Below, one piece after another: positions 26,572-34,893 of a stretch of 64,000 nucleotides of DNA. Numbering within the stretch: the first letter of the stretch is position 1; each line of letters opens with the position of its first letter. The stretch comes from Paenibacillus methanolicus (GTDB lineage: Bacteria > Bacillota > Bacilli > Paenibacillales > Paenibacillaceae): NCBI RefSeq assembly GCF_008124765.1, contig NZ_VNHS01000005.1, positions 124,001 to 188,000 on the forward strand. The letters are read 5' to 3'. The notes beneath the pieces are model-generated. The model was not told the origin of the DNA. It did not search any database and saw only the letters and a list, made by a program, of their open reading frames with translations. Both the position numbers and the translations under genes were made by a program.

Positions 26572-26683
26572 CCGCCCTCATCATGCAAGGATAGCTATAA
26601 ACCAACTACAGCCGCAGGAGTCGTCCGGCGGCTGTTTGCCATGAAATAATATGAAGAGGACACATCGAAGACGGCCGCGGCCA

Positions 26684-26964
26684 TTGGTTCCCCTCGGCAG
26701 AGGGGGAAGGGGGAGGGAGCAATAAAACTCGGGTCAAAGGGCGGAGCCCTCTTAACCTGACAGCATTGCGGCGTAGGGGAAAGGGGGAACCCACGCTCGT
26801 TTGGAGCTTTGTCCGCAAGGACAAAAGCGTGCCCCGCTCAAGCCCAATCGCCGACCGCGAACAAACGTAACAGCACGAAAAAGGGAGTCCAGAGGGCGAA
26901 GCCCTTTGGTTCCCCTCGGCGGAGGGGGAAGGGGCGAGGGAGGAGAAAGGGCGCGGCCCTTTAC
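26684..26964. repeat. GC-rich intergenic repeat patch
   Basis: Two direct copies of a unit beginning TTGGTTCCCCTCGGC and continuing GAGGGGGAAGGG are at 26684-26718 and 26906-26943. Three short palindromes of the type AAGGGC-N-GCCCTT are interspersed (about 26736-26753, 26891-26908 and 26946-26962). The predicted peptides across it are low-complexity and look non-coding. It fills the 389-base space between the GGDEF-EAL gene and the convergent AraC regulator, and the last palindrome touches the AraC stop codon. Confidence 0.75.
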
Positions 26965-27743
26965 TTCAAATGCGTCAAGTATTCAAATGCGGTCGTGCCA
27001 TAGACGCTCTTGAAGTGTTTGTTCAAATGGGTCAAATCGACGAATCCGCAAGCGGCGACGGCCGAATAGATGTCTTGGCTGCGTTCGATAAGCTGCTTCG
27101 CGCGTTCGATTTTGCAATTCAGGAAATACTGGTAAGGCGATATGCCGGCGTGGGCTTTGAACAAACGGATCAATTGAAACTTGGAGAGTCCCAGCTCGCC
27201 GCCGATTTCGTCCAGCTTCAGCACCTGTCCGAGATGCGCATGGATCATGTCCTTCGCTTTGTGAATAAGCCCATGCTCCTTCTTATTGTCCGTCGACAGC
27301 GTCGATGGCATCAGAAGCTCCGCAAGGGAGGCCAGCCGTTCGCCGCACAGCGCCTCGTCTTGGTCGGTCAAGACGGCGCGGGAGAGACTCAGCACGCTTT
27401 GTTCGAGCCGGGTATCGTACACGATCGGCGCGTGGAAGCGGACGATCTCCTTTCGCTCCATGACGTCCAGCAGCAATTCCGGCTGAATATAGAGCATCAC
27501 GTAATCGAGGCCCGTCCGGTCGTGCGCCATGCCGTCGTGCGCCTGCTCCGGATTGAAGAGCATCACGCCGTTCGGGTAGGAGAGCTGCCGGCTGCCGTCC
27601 AAGGTGTACGCTTGAATGCCGCGCAGCGTAACGCCGATCGCATACTCCCGGTGCGCGTGTTTTTTGTACGTGAAATCGGTCATGCTCGCGGACAACGCCG
27701 TCACGCCGGCCGACTTGCGGTATTGAAATGTGTTCGCGTTCAT
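26961..27743 (-). CDS. AraC-family transcriptional regulator
   Basis: About 260 residues from ATG 27743 with AGGAG 11 bases upstream; an in-frame TTG at 27767 is the alternative. The N-terminal cupin-like domain (KKHAHREYAIGVTLRG ... LFNPEQAHDG) is of the AraC_binding type. Two C-terminal helix-turn-helix motifs are present (LDEIGGELGLSKFQLIRLFK and AVAACGFVDLTHLNKHFKSV). It starts about 25 bases after the LysE exporter gene on the same strand, so the pair is probably one transcript, and the regulator may control export of an amino acid or related ligand. Confidence 0.88.
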   Translation of the reverse strand: MNANTFQYRKSAGVTALSASMTDFTYKKHAHREYAIGVTLRGIQAYTLDGSRQLSYPNGVMLFNPEQAHDGMAHDRTGLDYVMLYIQPELLLDVMERKEIVRFHAPIVYDTRLEQSVLSLSRAVLTDQDEALCGERLASLAELLMPSTLSTDNKKEHGLIHKAKDMIHAHLGQVLKLDEIGGELGLSKFQLIRLFKAHAGISPYQYFLNCKIERAKQLIERSQDIYSAVAACGFVDLTHLNKHFKSVYGTTAFEYLTHLK

Positions 27744-27768
27744 GGCGCGGCACGCTCCTATCTTCAAG

Positions 27769-28347
27769 TTAGGTCCAGATCATCATGGCGGCATAGGCGA
27801 GAGCGCCGGCAAGCAGGATGTTCACGCGCTTCGTATGCTGCTGCAGCAGCGAGCGGAAGATCGCGCCGAACAGCACCCAGGCGACGAAGGCCGCGAATCC
27901 GATCCCCGTAATCATGAGGACGCCGGCCGCTACCGCGGGGGTTGCGGCGTCGTTCGGCGCGAGGAACGTCGGGATGACCGTCAATGCGAAGAGAACGACC
28001 TTCGGATTCAGAAACTGCATCAGGAAGCCGGATCCGAATGTCGCGTTGCGAGGCGCATCGGCTTGAACGGCGACATTCATCGTATACAGGCGATAAGCCA
28101 GATAGAGCATATAGCCGCTGCCGATGAGCCGCATCCCCATAAGGATGGCCGGAATGACGGCGGCGAGAATCGTATTCACCAGCGCGGAGAGGCCGAGCAG
28201 TACGCCGAAGCCCGCCGTGGCCCCGTAGGCGTAGCGCATGGCCGCTCTCGCTCCGCGATGGTGCACGGTAGATAGAAGGACGATATTGGTCGGCCCCGGC
28301 GTGAACGTCGCGACCGTGCAGTAGATGAAAAAAGATGCAGAATCCAT
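27769..28347 (-). CDS. LysE-family amino acid exporter
   Basis: A protein of 192 residues; ATG 28347 after GAAAGGGG. Six membrane helices are visible and the family signature near the N-terminus reads TPGPTNIVLLS. The middle contains GSGYMLYLAYRLY and FLMQFLNPKVVLFAL, both typical of RhtB/LysE transporters. These export amino acids or derivatives from the cytoplasm. The downstream AraC-type gene is the likely regulator. Confidence 0.9.
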   Translation of the reverse strand: MDSASFFIYCTVATFTPGPTNIVLLSTVHHRGARAAMRYAYGATAGFGVLLGLSALVNTILAAVIPAILMGMRLIGSGYMLYLAYRLYTMNVAVQADAPRNATFGSGFLMQFLNPKVVLFALTVIPTFLAPNDAATPAVAAGVLMITGIGFAAFVAWVLFGAIFRSLLQQHTKRVNILLAGALAYAAMMIWT

Positions 28348-28486
28348 GAGATAACCCCTTTCGGTTCTTCTCATATCCTACATCCGCGAAGACAGACGCT
28401 ATAGTATATTATTGCAGATCTTCGGTGCCAGCCGCCATCGATTTCAAGTCATTCGCAATCATTTCCAGCCGGCCGCGCGCCATTGC

Positions 28487-28909
28487 TTAGACGACGCGTT
28501 GTTCCGCGGGGGACGCCGCAAGTCCGATCCCTCGGTTGAGGGCCGCGCCGCGCTCCATTCGCCGCAGCAGGTAATAGGACAGCAGGACGAAGAAGAGCAC
28601 CACGACGGCTTGGATGCTGCCCATCGGATTGCCGACCGCGATCTGCGACCAGAAGGCGGAGATGCAATCGATCGTCAATCCGGCATAGGCCCATTCCTTC
28701 AGCCTGTAATATTTCGGGACGAGCAGCACGCCGATGCCGATGATCTTGGCGACGCCGAGAAGCGTCAGGAAGTAGGCCGGATAGCCGAGCAGCTCGGTCG
28801 TTTGCGTGAACGTTTTGGGCGTCTGCGCGAGCTCGTTGTAAGCGCTGAGGGCGAATCCGATGAGCGTGCATGCCGTGATGATCCAGTAAGCGATTTTGGT
28901 CGATTTCAT
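28487..28909 (-). CDS. DoxX-like membrane protein
   Basis: A protein of 140 residues; ATG 28909 with GGGGAG upstream. Four hydrophobic helices are arranged as in DoxX-like proteins: IAYWIITACTLIGFALSAYNEL, then PAYFLTLLGVAKIIGIGVLLV followed by PKYYRLKEWAYAGLTIDCIS and a last helix VVVLFFVLLSYYLL. The function of this subfamily is not established. It lies downstream of the two-component pair on the same strand, 164 bases from it. Confidence 0.8.
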   Translation of the reverse strand: MKSTKIAYWIITACTLIGFALSAYNELAQTPKTFTQTTELLGYPAYFLTLLGVAKIIGIGVLLVPKYYRLKEWAYAGLTIDCISAFWSQIAVGNPMGSIQAVVVLFFVLLSYYLLRRMERGAALNRGIGLAASPAEQRVV

Positions 28910-29073
28910 TTGAACAACTCCCCGTTTCCTTTGTTGGTTGTGCCTTAGTTCGATTCTAGCTGAGAAAAGGAAACGGCAAAGCTGCGAAAAGTCATGCTTG
29001 CGCGAAGCAAAACGCCGAACGTCCGATCGCAAAACCATGAGGATTGTCATGCGCTATGCCGAAAGTCATGCCC

Positions 29074-29742
29074 TCAGGGGAAGGAACCTTGAGCGCGGAC
29101 CGCGAACAGCGCGGCCTGCGTCCGGTCGCGCAAACCAAGTTTGGCGATCAGGTTCGAGACGTGGTTTTTCGCGGTGCCTTCCGTGATGACGAGCAAGCTT
29201 GCGATTTCTTTGTTGTTCAAGCCCCGACCTAATAAGGCGAGAATTTCTTTCTCGCGTTCGGTTAGCGCCTCCATGGCCGCCGAATCGCTTGCGCGGAGGA
29301 GATGAGGCGGCGCGCTTCTTTCCGACATCTTCTTCGCTTCTTGCAGCAGCATGGCCGTGATGTCGGATTGAAGCACCGTGCCTCCGTTATACACGGTCCG
29401 AATCGCGCTGACGATCGCTTCGGACGGCATATCCTTCAACAAGTAGCCGTGTACCCCTTCCTCCAATACCCGCACGATCAGCTCCGCGTCGTCGAAGGTG
29501 GTCAGAATGAGAATCTTGGTATCCGGCAAATGCTTGATGATCAGCCGGGATCCTTCAATACCGTCCATGCCCGGCATCCGAATATCCATGAGCACCACGT
29601 CCGGCCGCCTTTCCAGCGCCTTGGCGTAGGCATCTCTTCCGTCGACGGCCGTTCCGACCACGTCCATGTCCGGTTCCAGTCCGATGAGCGCGGCCAATCC
29701 TTCTCTCATCAGCCGCTGGTCATCCACGATCAATACTTTCAA
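29074..29742 (-). CDS. NarL/LuxR-type response regulator
   Basis: A protein of 222 residues from TTG 29742, which overlaps the kinase stop codon by four bases and fits the coding start MKVLIVDDQ. The receiver domain has D7/D8 and phospho-acceptor Asp53 (LMDIRMPGMDG), Thr in LTTFDD and Lys in YLLKDMP. The C-terminal LuxR-type helix-turn-helix reads LTEREKEILALLGRGLNNKEIASLL and TAKNHVSNLIAKLGLRDRTQA. Target genes are unknown; the DoxX-like gene downstream is a candidate. Confidence 0.92.
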   Translation of the reverse strand: MKVLIVDDQRLMREGLAALIGLEPDMDVVGTAVDGRDAYAKALERRPDVVLMDIRMPGMDGIEGSRLIIKHLPDTKILILTTFDDAELIVRVLEEGVHGYLLKDMPSEAIVSAIRTVYNGGTVLQSDITAMLLQEAKKMSERSAPPHLLRASDSAAMEALTEREKEILALLGRGLNNKEIASLLVITEGTAKNHVSNLIAKLGLRDRTQAALFAVRAQGSFP

Positions 29743-30965
29743 AGCGCGACACGCCCCCTCACCGCCGCGGCATAGGGGAATATGCCTTCGATGGCAAAGC
29801 CGTCGTGCCGATCCGCGTGAATCCGCATCTGTCCATTCCACTCCTTCGTTCTTTCTTGCAAACCGACCAGACCAAATCCCGGCGTCAATTCGTCGGGGAC
29901 CACGCCGTCATTGCGTATGCGCAGCGCAAAATCGGAGGCCGAATAGGAGAGCGAAACCCGAGCGTGTTTGGCGCCGCCGTGCTTCTGCGCGTTCGTAAGA
30001 GCTTCCTGCGCGATGCGATAGGCCGTCAACTGGAGATTGCGGGGCAGCGCGACGGGGACGCCGTTGAGCTCGAATTCGGTCTGCACCCCGGTCCATTTGG
30101 CGAAATCCGCGCACAGCTTGCGGAGGCTGTCGGGCAGATCGGCATCGCCCGCCGGTTCGTCCCGGATGGCCCTTACCGACAGCCGGACTTCCTGCAGGGA
30201 CGATTGGATTAATTGTTCGCATTCCAAGTAGATGTGCCGGCTGCGCAAAGGTTCGGACACGTTCAGCTTGCGGGCCAGCTGCATTTGAACCAACAAGGCC
30301 GTTAAGTTATGGCCCACCGCATCGTGGATATCCCGCGCAATGCGCACTCTCTCCCGGGTTGCCGCGAGCTCCTCCGTTCGAAGCGCATATTCCCGCAGCT
30401 GCTCGTGAGATCGTATTAGCTGGGCGTACAGCTGATTCGCCTCGTCGCGGGCGCGTTGATAGTGTTGAATGACGGCGCTTGCGATACCGGCGAACAAAAT
30501 AAACGAACAAGAGATCAAATATCCGGCGGCATCCAGCTTGCGGAATACGTACCAGTCGATGCCGATCATCGTGACCAGATAGACGGCTAGCAGCAGGATG
30601 CAGCTCATGACCAGCATTCGCGCGCTCTTGGCGAACACGAGAATCGCGAGGGCGGTGATGCCGATGAAGACATGATTCGGGAAATTCCCGCTCATATAGC
30701 CATACCCGCAGGCGGCGGATACGATGAAATCAAGGAGGAGGAGGTGCGGCAGCCACTGTCTGCGGCGGTGTCGATGGAGATAAACGACATTCATGCCCAG
30801 GAACAGAAGGACGGCAATGACGACGAGTACCAGACTCCAAAACATCGTAATCGATTGTTCGATATAAAAAGCGCCGGTTAAAGCGAAATCAAAGACGAGC
30901 TTCGCGGCCAATGCGAGCCTCCAAGATAGGGGGACCTTCTTTAGGTTGTCAATCACTCGGATCAT
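29739..30965 (-). CDS. NarL-partner sensor histidine kinase (HisKA_3 type)
   Basis: A protein of 408 residues; ATG 30965 with GAGGCG upstream (TTG 30989 is possible). Five to six membrane helices fill residues 15-165, without a large external domain, so it may sense membrane or cytoplasmic signals. A coiled-coil (about 168-205) leads to the HisKA_3 box with phospho-acceptor His214 in IARDIHDAVGHN. The ATPase domain has AQEALTNAQKHG (N box) and GFGLVGLQERT (G box). It pairs with the regulator encoded immediately downstream. Confidence 0.9.
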   Translation of the reverse strand: MIRVIDNLKKVPLSWRLALAAKLVFDFALTGAFYIEQSITMFWSLVLVVIAVLLFLGMNVVYLHRHRRRQWLPHLLLLDFIVSAACGYGYMSGNFPNHVFIGITALAILVFAKSARMLVMSCILLLAVYLVTMIGIDWYVFRKLDAAGYLISCSFILFAGIASAVIQHYQRARDEANQLYAQLIRSHEQLREYALRTEELAATRERVRIARDIHDAVGHNLTALLVQMQLARKLNVSEPLRSRHIYLECEQLIQSSLQEVRLSVRAIRDEPAGDADLPDSLRKLCADFAKWTGVQTEFELNGVPVALPRNLQLTAYRIAQEALTNAQKHGGAKHARVSLSYSASDFALRIRNDGVVPDELTPGFGLVGLQERTKEWNGQMRIHADRHDGFAIEGIFPYAAAVRGRVAL

Positions 30966-30998
30966 GGATTTATTCGCCTCGCGTTCCAAGTTGGTATC

Positions 30999-31379
30999 CT
31001 AACTATAATCTTCAATCCGAAGGATTTTGCCGTCGCGTAGGTCGAATACGGATGTTCCCTTTAGCCGCAGCTGGTCCCCGGCCTTCATTCCGTTCGGCAA
31101 GTCCGCCGCCAATACGGCCGTGTAATCGATCTCGACTTCAATGCTGCCGTCGGTATCGCGATAGTGGACCGCTTGCTGGCGACGGCTGGAGAATAACGCG
31201 GCCGACTTCTCGGCCAACTCCCGGAACGCTTGGACGCCTTGAGTCTCCGCGTTCTGTTCGCCGTTATGGAAGTTACGGAAGACGATGTCCTCATGCAAGA
31301 GCTGCGCCATCCCTTCCATATCGAACGCATTGTATGCCTCGAGATAACGTTCGATGATGGCATTGGTTTTGTCATTCAT
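30999..31379 (-). CDS. SnoaL-like (NTF2-fold) protein
   Basis: A protein of 126 residues; ATG 31379 after GAAGGAG. The sequence IIERYLEAYNAFDMEGMAQL, then LHEDIVFRNF, and the closing strands KGTSVFDLRDGKILRIEDYS are typical of the SnoaL-like NTF2 fold, a small cone-shaped domain that binds or isomerises small molecules. The reaction is unknown. It precedes the sensor kinase gene by 33 bases on the same strand and may be the first gene of that operon. It is divergent from the PadR gene. Confidence 0.8.
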   Translation of the reverse strand: MNDKTNAIIERYLEAYNAFDMEGMAQLLHEDIVFRNFHNGEQNAETQGVQAFRELAEKSAALFSSRRQQAVHYRDTDGSIEVEIDYTAVLAADLPNGMKAGDQLRLKGTSVFDLRDGKILRIEDYS

Positions 31380-31504
31380 CAGGATTGAACTCCTTCCCGG
31401 GTACGGTGAATTGGCAGAGAGGCATCGCTTCTCTGAACGCGGCCTGCGATGACCGTGCCTTAAATTGTACAATACCACATGTTGGAACAAAGCGGATCCA
31501 ATTG

Positions 31505-31555
31505 TTTACAGATGCGGTCGAAGATGCTATCCTGATGATAACCAGTAGTTCTACT
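31505..31555 (+). promoter_or_regulatory. Promoter with palindromic operator before the PadR gene
   Basis: TTTACA (31505-31510), 17-base spacer, TATCCT (31528-31533), then the perfect 12-bp palindrome AGTAGTTCTACT (31544-31555), which would lie just past the transcription start. The position suits repression by the PadR protein encoded downstream. Inference from position and symmetry. Confidence 0.55.
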
Positions 31556-31598
31556 AGACATATCTATCCGACATGTAATGAAAATGGAGGCATGCGGT

Positions 31599-32153
31599 TT
31601 GCAGGACAAAATCATTCTGGGCTTATTGCTCGACGGGGATAAGTCCTCCTACGATCTGAAGAAAAGCATGGAATCGAGCACCGGGTTCTTCTACAACTCC
31701 AGCCAAGGCAGCATCCAACCGGCGCTCAAGAAGCTCGTTCAGCACGGGCACGTCCGGGTGACGGAGGAGCGACGGGGGGCACGGATCAAAATGACGTACT
31801 CGATTACGGAGGAAGGAGAGCAGGCGTTCTTACGCTGGGCAGGGGAGCCGATCGCGCTCGAGAAACCGAGAGACCCCGCGCTGGTCAAAATGTTCTTCTT
31901 CAATTACGTCGAAGGGGCTCGAAAACGCGAGCTCGTGGCAGCGTATTTGCGGGAAATCGAGCAGGTCGAGGCGATGCTGAACATGTTCCGGCAGCGGAAT
32001 CAAGAACTGCTCGGCAACAACGAAGCGCTGCGCAAGGATCCGAAGGTGAAGAGCCGGCTGGACACGCTGGAATTCGGCTCGTCGTATTACGCGTTCTTGA
32101 AGGAGTGGTACGGGAAGTACCTCAATCGAATCGAAGAGGAGCTGGAGCCTTGA
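31599..32153 (+). CDS. PadR-family transcriptional regulator
   Basis: A protein of 184 residues. TTG 31599 is chosen because AATGGAGG precedes it at seven bases; an upstream ATG at 31578 lacks a good site. The winged-helix domain reads ILGLLLDGDKSSYDLKKSME, then FFYNSSQGSIQPALKKLVQHGHV and the wing RIKMTYSITEEGE. A C-terminal helical dimerisation region (about 90-180) makes it a PadR-s2 (two-domain) type. It overlaps the start of the CPBP protease gene, so the two form an operon and the protease is its probable target. Confidence 0.9.
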   Translation: MQDKIILGLLLDGDKSSYDLKKSMESSTGFFYNSSQGSIQPALKKLVQHGHVRVTEERRGARIKMTYSITEEGEQAFLRWAGEPIALEKPRDPALVKMFFFNYVEGARKRELVAAYLREIEQVEAMLNMFRQRNQELLGNNEALRKDPKVKSRLDTLEFGSSYYAFLKEWYGKYLNRIEEELEP

Positions 32154-32968
32154 AGACAGGGGAGAGCAAGACGCTGCGCAACGCGATCATATTCTCGATC
32201 GTGGCGCTAAGCTGCGGATGGATCGGACGGCTGGTGGATTTGGAGGCCGGAAGGGACGAGAACGGAAGCTTGGGGCAGCTGATTTGGCTCGTGTCCCCGC
32301 TGTTGTGCATGGTCGTCTTGCGTGTCTGGGCGGGCGACGGCTGGAGAGATTTCGGTTTCAAGCCCCGTATCAAGGGAAACGGGTTTCCCTACCTGTTCAG
32401 CATTCTATTCTTCCCGCTGCTGGCCACGGTCATCGTCGGCATCGGCCTTGGGAGCGGTTGGACGGATGCGTCTTTGTCGTCGTCCTCGTATTTGGCGGCA
32501 TTCGGCATGGCGATATTGCCGAGCTTGATCAAGAACATTTTCGAAGAATTCGCATGGCGAGGCTACCTGGCGCCGAGATTGTTCTCGCTGGGGTATAACC
32601 GCTTTCTCGTTCATATCGCCGTCGGGGTCATATGGGGAGCGTGGCATTTTCCGTATCTGTTCATCTTCGTGGATACCGCGGAGAGCATGTTCACGTACAT
32701 CCCTCGCATGATGCTCGGCGTCATCGCGATGGCCGTGCTGTACGGCGAGCTGCTGCTCATGACCCGAAGCGTCTGGCCGGCGGTCGTCATGCACGCGATG
32801 GGCAATGCGTTCATCGATACGTTGATCTTGAAGAAGTTTATTCTCGTGCACGAGGAGTTCGCCTATGTCGCGATGCCGAGTCCGGAAGGGATTCTCGCGA
32901 TCGCGTTGACGGGGCTTTGCGGGTTATGGATGTATAAGCGGAGAAAGGGAACTCCTTCTATAGCGTGA
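32150..32968 (+). CDS. CPBP-family intramembrane metalloprotease
   Basis: A protein of 272 residues. TTG 32150 overlaps the PadR stop (TTGA), with GAGGAGCTGG upstream. About seven membrane helices. Motif 1 is E132-E133-x-x-x-R137 in FEEFAWRGYLAPRL; motif 2 has His in GAWHFPYLF; motif 3 is HAMGNAFID, with the conserved Asn. These make the active site of CPBP (Abi/CAAX-like) glutamic-type membrane proteases. Roles in this family include bacteriocin immunity and peptide processing; no bacteriocin gene is near, so the role here is unknown. Confidence 0.88.
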   Translation: MKTGESKTLRNAIIFSIVALSCGWIGRLVDLEAGRDENGSLGQLIWLVSPLLCMVVLRVWAGDGWRDFGFKPRIKGNGFPYLFSILFFPLLATVIVGIGLGSGWTDASLSSSSYLAAFGMAILPSLIKNIFEEFAWRGYLAPRLFSLGYNRFLVHIAVGVIWGAWHFPYLFIFVDTAESMFTYIPRMMLGVIAMAVLYGELLLMTRSVWPAVVMHAMGNAFIDTLILKKFILVHEEFAYVAMPSPEGILAIALTGLCGLWMYKRRKGTPSIA

Positions 32969-32987
32969 CTGGATGTTGCTGTCAGCA

Positions 32988-33049
32988 GAAAATAAAGGAC
33001 TAGACTGAAAAATAAATGATTAGACCGTGAAAATAAAGTCGTAGACTGG
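32988..33049 (+). repeat. Three imperfect tandem repeats of about 21 bases
   Basis: Three units with the shared pattern AAAATAAA-N2-A/GYTAGACYG begin near 32988, 33008 and 33030. They fill the start of the gap between the CPBP protease gene and the small membrane-protein gene, and mark the point where DNA composition becomes AT-rich. Confidence 0.65.
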
Positions 33050-33136
33050 TCGCAAGCGTTAAGCTACCTGGCAGATTAGTTTAACAACAAATGGCAGCTA
33101 TGATAGTATTAGGTTAGAGTCGTAAGGGAGTTGATG

Positions 33137-33352
33137 ATGATCTTGCAAACCCTAGTAGGGCAGCTATCAGCTGTAATCACCTTTGGATTTGGGGCTTTGT
33201 TAATAGCGCTTTTCCCTATAATAAAGAAGGAAAATGGATTCTTTGCATGGTTTAGCTTAGTTGCGGGGGTTATAGTTTGGTTGCTCCTATTGTGGTTCAC
33301 ATTTGGTAATGAGTCCGTTAGGTATCAAATTCTACATCATGGATTGCAGTAA
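33137..33352 (+). CDS. Small two-helix membrane protein, 71 residues
   Basis: ATG 33137 is six bases after AAGGGAG; TTG 33131 and ATG 33134 are in frame but too close to that site. Two hydrophobic helices (LSAVITFGFGALLIALFPII and GFFAWFSLVAGVIVWLLLLWF) are separated by a basic turn KKEN. I do not recognise the family. The gene is followed immediately by a hairpin repeat element whose 11-bp stem with a TTTATTATT tail can act as its terminator. Confidence 0.6.
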   Translation: MILQTLVGQLSAVITFGFGALLIALFPIIKKENGFFAWFSLVAGVIVWLLLLWFTFGNESVRYQILHHGLQ

Positions 33353-33433
33353 CTGGGAACGATAGCGAAGCGATGGAATTGATCCATCGCTTCTTTATTA
33401 TTACCCTGTACACGCTCAACGGGCAGGTTATTC
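33351..33433 (+). repeat. Composite hairpin repeat, copy 1 (also terminator-like)
   Basis: Box A AACTGGGAACGATAG (33351-33365), a perfect 11-bp stem GAAGCGATGGA/TCCATCGCTTC (33367-33393) followed by TTTATTATTA, then box B CAACGGGCAGGTTATTC. The same plan, with different stem sequences, occurs at 35724, 36406 and 37466. Confidence 0.6.
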
Positions 33434-33517
33434 TAAGGCCTAAAGTGATGATTTTTGTGGTGAGTAAATAAAGTAACTCTAGATCGACCTGTATGGAAAG
33501 CGAGGAGGTGCCACAGA

Positions 33518-33823
33518 TTGAGAGCAGTTGGTGCAGGATTGTTACTGTCTATTTGCGTGTTTACAATTGCGGCTTTGAACGGGGATTTAATGAGTTCGTT
33601 AATACACTTATTTGGACTCGTTGGATTGGGTTGCATTATTCTTGCTGCCCTGTTCATGGGGGCTTTTATAGATCCTGACACTAGAAGAGTTGACCATTTC
33701 ACTGATACGGAAGAGACAGCCAGTCAACGTACTAGGTGGTCAAAGACGCTTTTACTTGTTGGGTTACCTAATATAGTGCTGTTCGTTTTAACTTATCTTT
33801 TAGATGCTGTGATATTAAACTAA
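33518..33823 (+). CDS. Small membrane protein, DUF5316-like
   Basis: A protein of 101 residues from TTG 33518, with GAGGAGGTG at good spacing. Three hydrophobic segments (AGLLLSICVFTIAAL, then LFGLVGLGCIILAALFMGAF, and LLLVGLPNIVLFVLTYLLDA) flank a polar stretch DPDTRRVDHFTDTEETASQR. The arrangement, with SGAF/MGAF, a charged loop and a WSKTLLLVGLPN-type third helix, resembles DUF5316 proteins of Bacillota as I remember them. The function is unknown. Confidence 0.6.
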   Translation: MRAVGAGLLLSICVFTIAALNGDLMSSLIHLFGLVGLGCIILAALFMGAFIDPDTRRVDHFTDTEETASQRTRWSKTLLLVGLPNIVLFVLTYLLDAVILN

Positions 33824-33874
33824 CGGACAATCGTATTTCTACTACAACGACGGTGTATATTGATCTATACACGA

Positions 33875-33915
33875 CCAAACGGTAGCCGGGAATTAATCAT
33901 TCGGCTACCGTTTGG
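33875..33915. terminator. Long perfect inverted repeat between convergent genes
   Basis: CCAAACGGTAGCCG (33875-33888 region) pairs with CGGCTACCGTTTGG (33902-33915). It lacks a long T-tract but lies exactly between the DUF5316-like gene (+) and the oxidoreductase gene (-). Confidence 0.6.
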
Positions 33916-33931
33916 CATTATTCGATCTCCA

Positions 33932-34852
33932 TTATTGTGGGCAAATTTCTCCTACAGTTACGACGACATTCCCCTTCTTATGTTTTTGCTCGACATAACG
34001 ATGGGCATCGGGAATTTGTTCCAACGAATAGCGTCTATCGATGACTGGATTAATTTTACCTGCTTCAAGCAGCTCTTGGAGGAAGATAAGGTCTTCAACG
34101 CGAGGCTTTTGTGACATATGCACACTCACATATTTCCCGTTCGTACGCAATGCTTTTTTGAATGTCGATTGTTTGATTTTCGATATCGGTTTCCCGACGG
34201 CATCAAAGATTAAATCATAGCTTTCTCCAATCGCCATGAAATCCTGTTTCGTATAATCTATGACGCGATCGGCTCCTATAGATCTTACCATCTCCAGATT
34301 GGCAGTACTGCATACTCCTGTTACAACCGCCCCGTAATACTTGGCAAGCTGCACCGCATAAGTACCCACACTTCCGGAGGCTCCATAAATAAGGACCTTC
34401 ATTCCGCTCGCGATGTTCCCCTGCCTTAGAAAGTTCAATGCGGTTATTCCCCCGACGGGAACAGCGGCAGCCTCCTCATAGCTCACATTGACCGGTTTGA
34501 TGACCACCAGTCCATTTTCAGGCAAACATTTGTACTCGGCATATGCACCGAAGCCAAAACCACAAGACGCAAATACTTGATCACCGATCTTAAATCGTGT
34601 TACATCTTTGCCTGTGGCTTCAACTTCCCCAGCTAACTCAAACCCCAATATCGTTACTTTTTTGGGACTTAAGAGACCATTGTACAGTCTTGCAAGGAAT
34701 GGGTCGGCCTTTCGCATTCGCCAGTCCCCCGCTGTTACCGTAGTCGCATATATTCTGACCAGTATTTCATTATCCTTAGGTGTAGGTTTCTCTAGCTCCT
34801 TCAGATGAAGAACATCGGGCGATCCGTATTTGGCATATACAATTGCTCTCAT
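33932..34852 (-). CDS. NAD(P)H-dependent MDR oxidoreductase (quinone reductase-like)
   Basis: A protein of 306 residues; ATG 34852 with AAGGAGG upstream. The groES-like N-terminal domain ([21 protein letters not shown]) is followed by a Rossmann domain with [23 protein letters not shown], the NADPH-binding motif of quinone oxidoreductases. The zinc-ligand residues of classical alcohol dehydrogenases are absent ([10 protein letters not shown] instead), so it belongs to the zinc-free branch. The end of the protein has [20 protein letters not shown] and [10 protein letters not shown], as usual for this group. The substrate, perhaps a quinone or enone, is unknown. The DNA is AT-rich like the surrounding island. 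Confidence 0.88.
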   Translation of the reverse strand: MRAIVYAKYGSPDVLHLKELEKPTPKDNEILVRIYATTVTAGDWRMRKADPFLARLYNGLLSPKKVTILGFELAGEVEATGKDVTRFKIGDQVFASCGFGFGAYAEYKCLPENGLVVIKPVNVSYEEAAAVPVGGITALNFLRQGNIASGMKVLIYGASGSVGTYAVQLAKYYGAVVTGVCSTANLEMVRSIGADRVIDYTKQDFMAIGESYDLIFDAVGKPISKIKQSTFKKALRTNGKYVSVHMSQKPRVEDLIFLQELLEAGKINPVIDRRYSLEQIPDAHRYVEQKHKKGNVVVTVGEICPQ

Positions 34853-34893
34853 CCTTTACCCTCCTTGATTTGAAAAATCCGTTGCCCTCATCC

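Noticed and set aside
26801..27013. Small plus-strand reading frames across the GC-rich repeat patch
   Set aside because: Low-complexity Arg/Gly/Pro translation, several frames equally open, no ribosome site; best explained by the repeats themselves.
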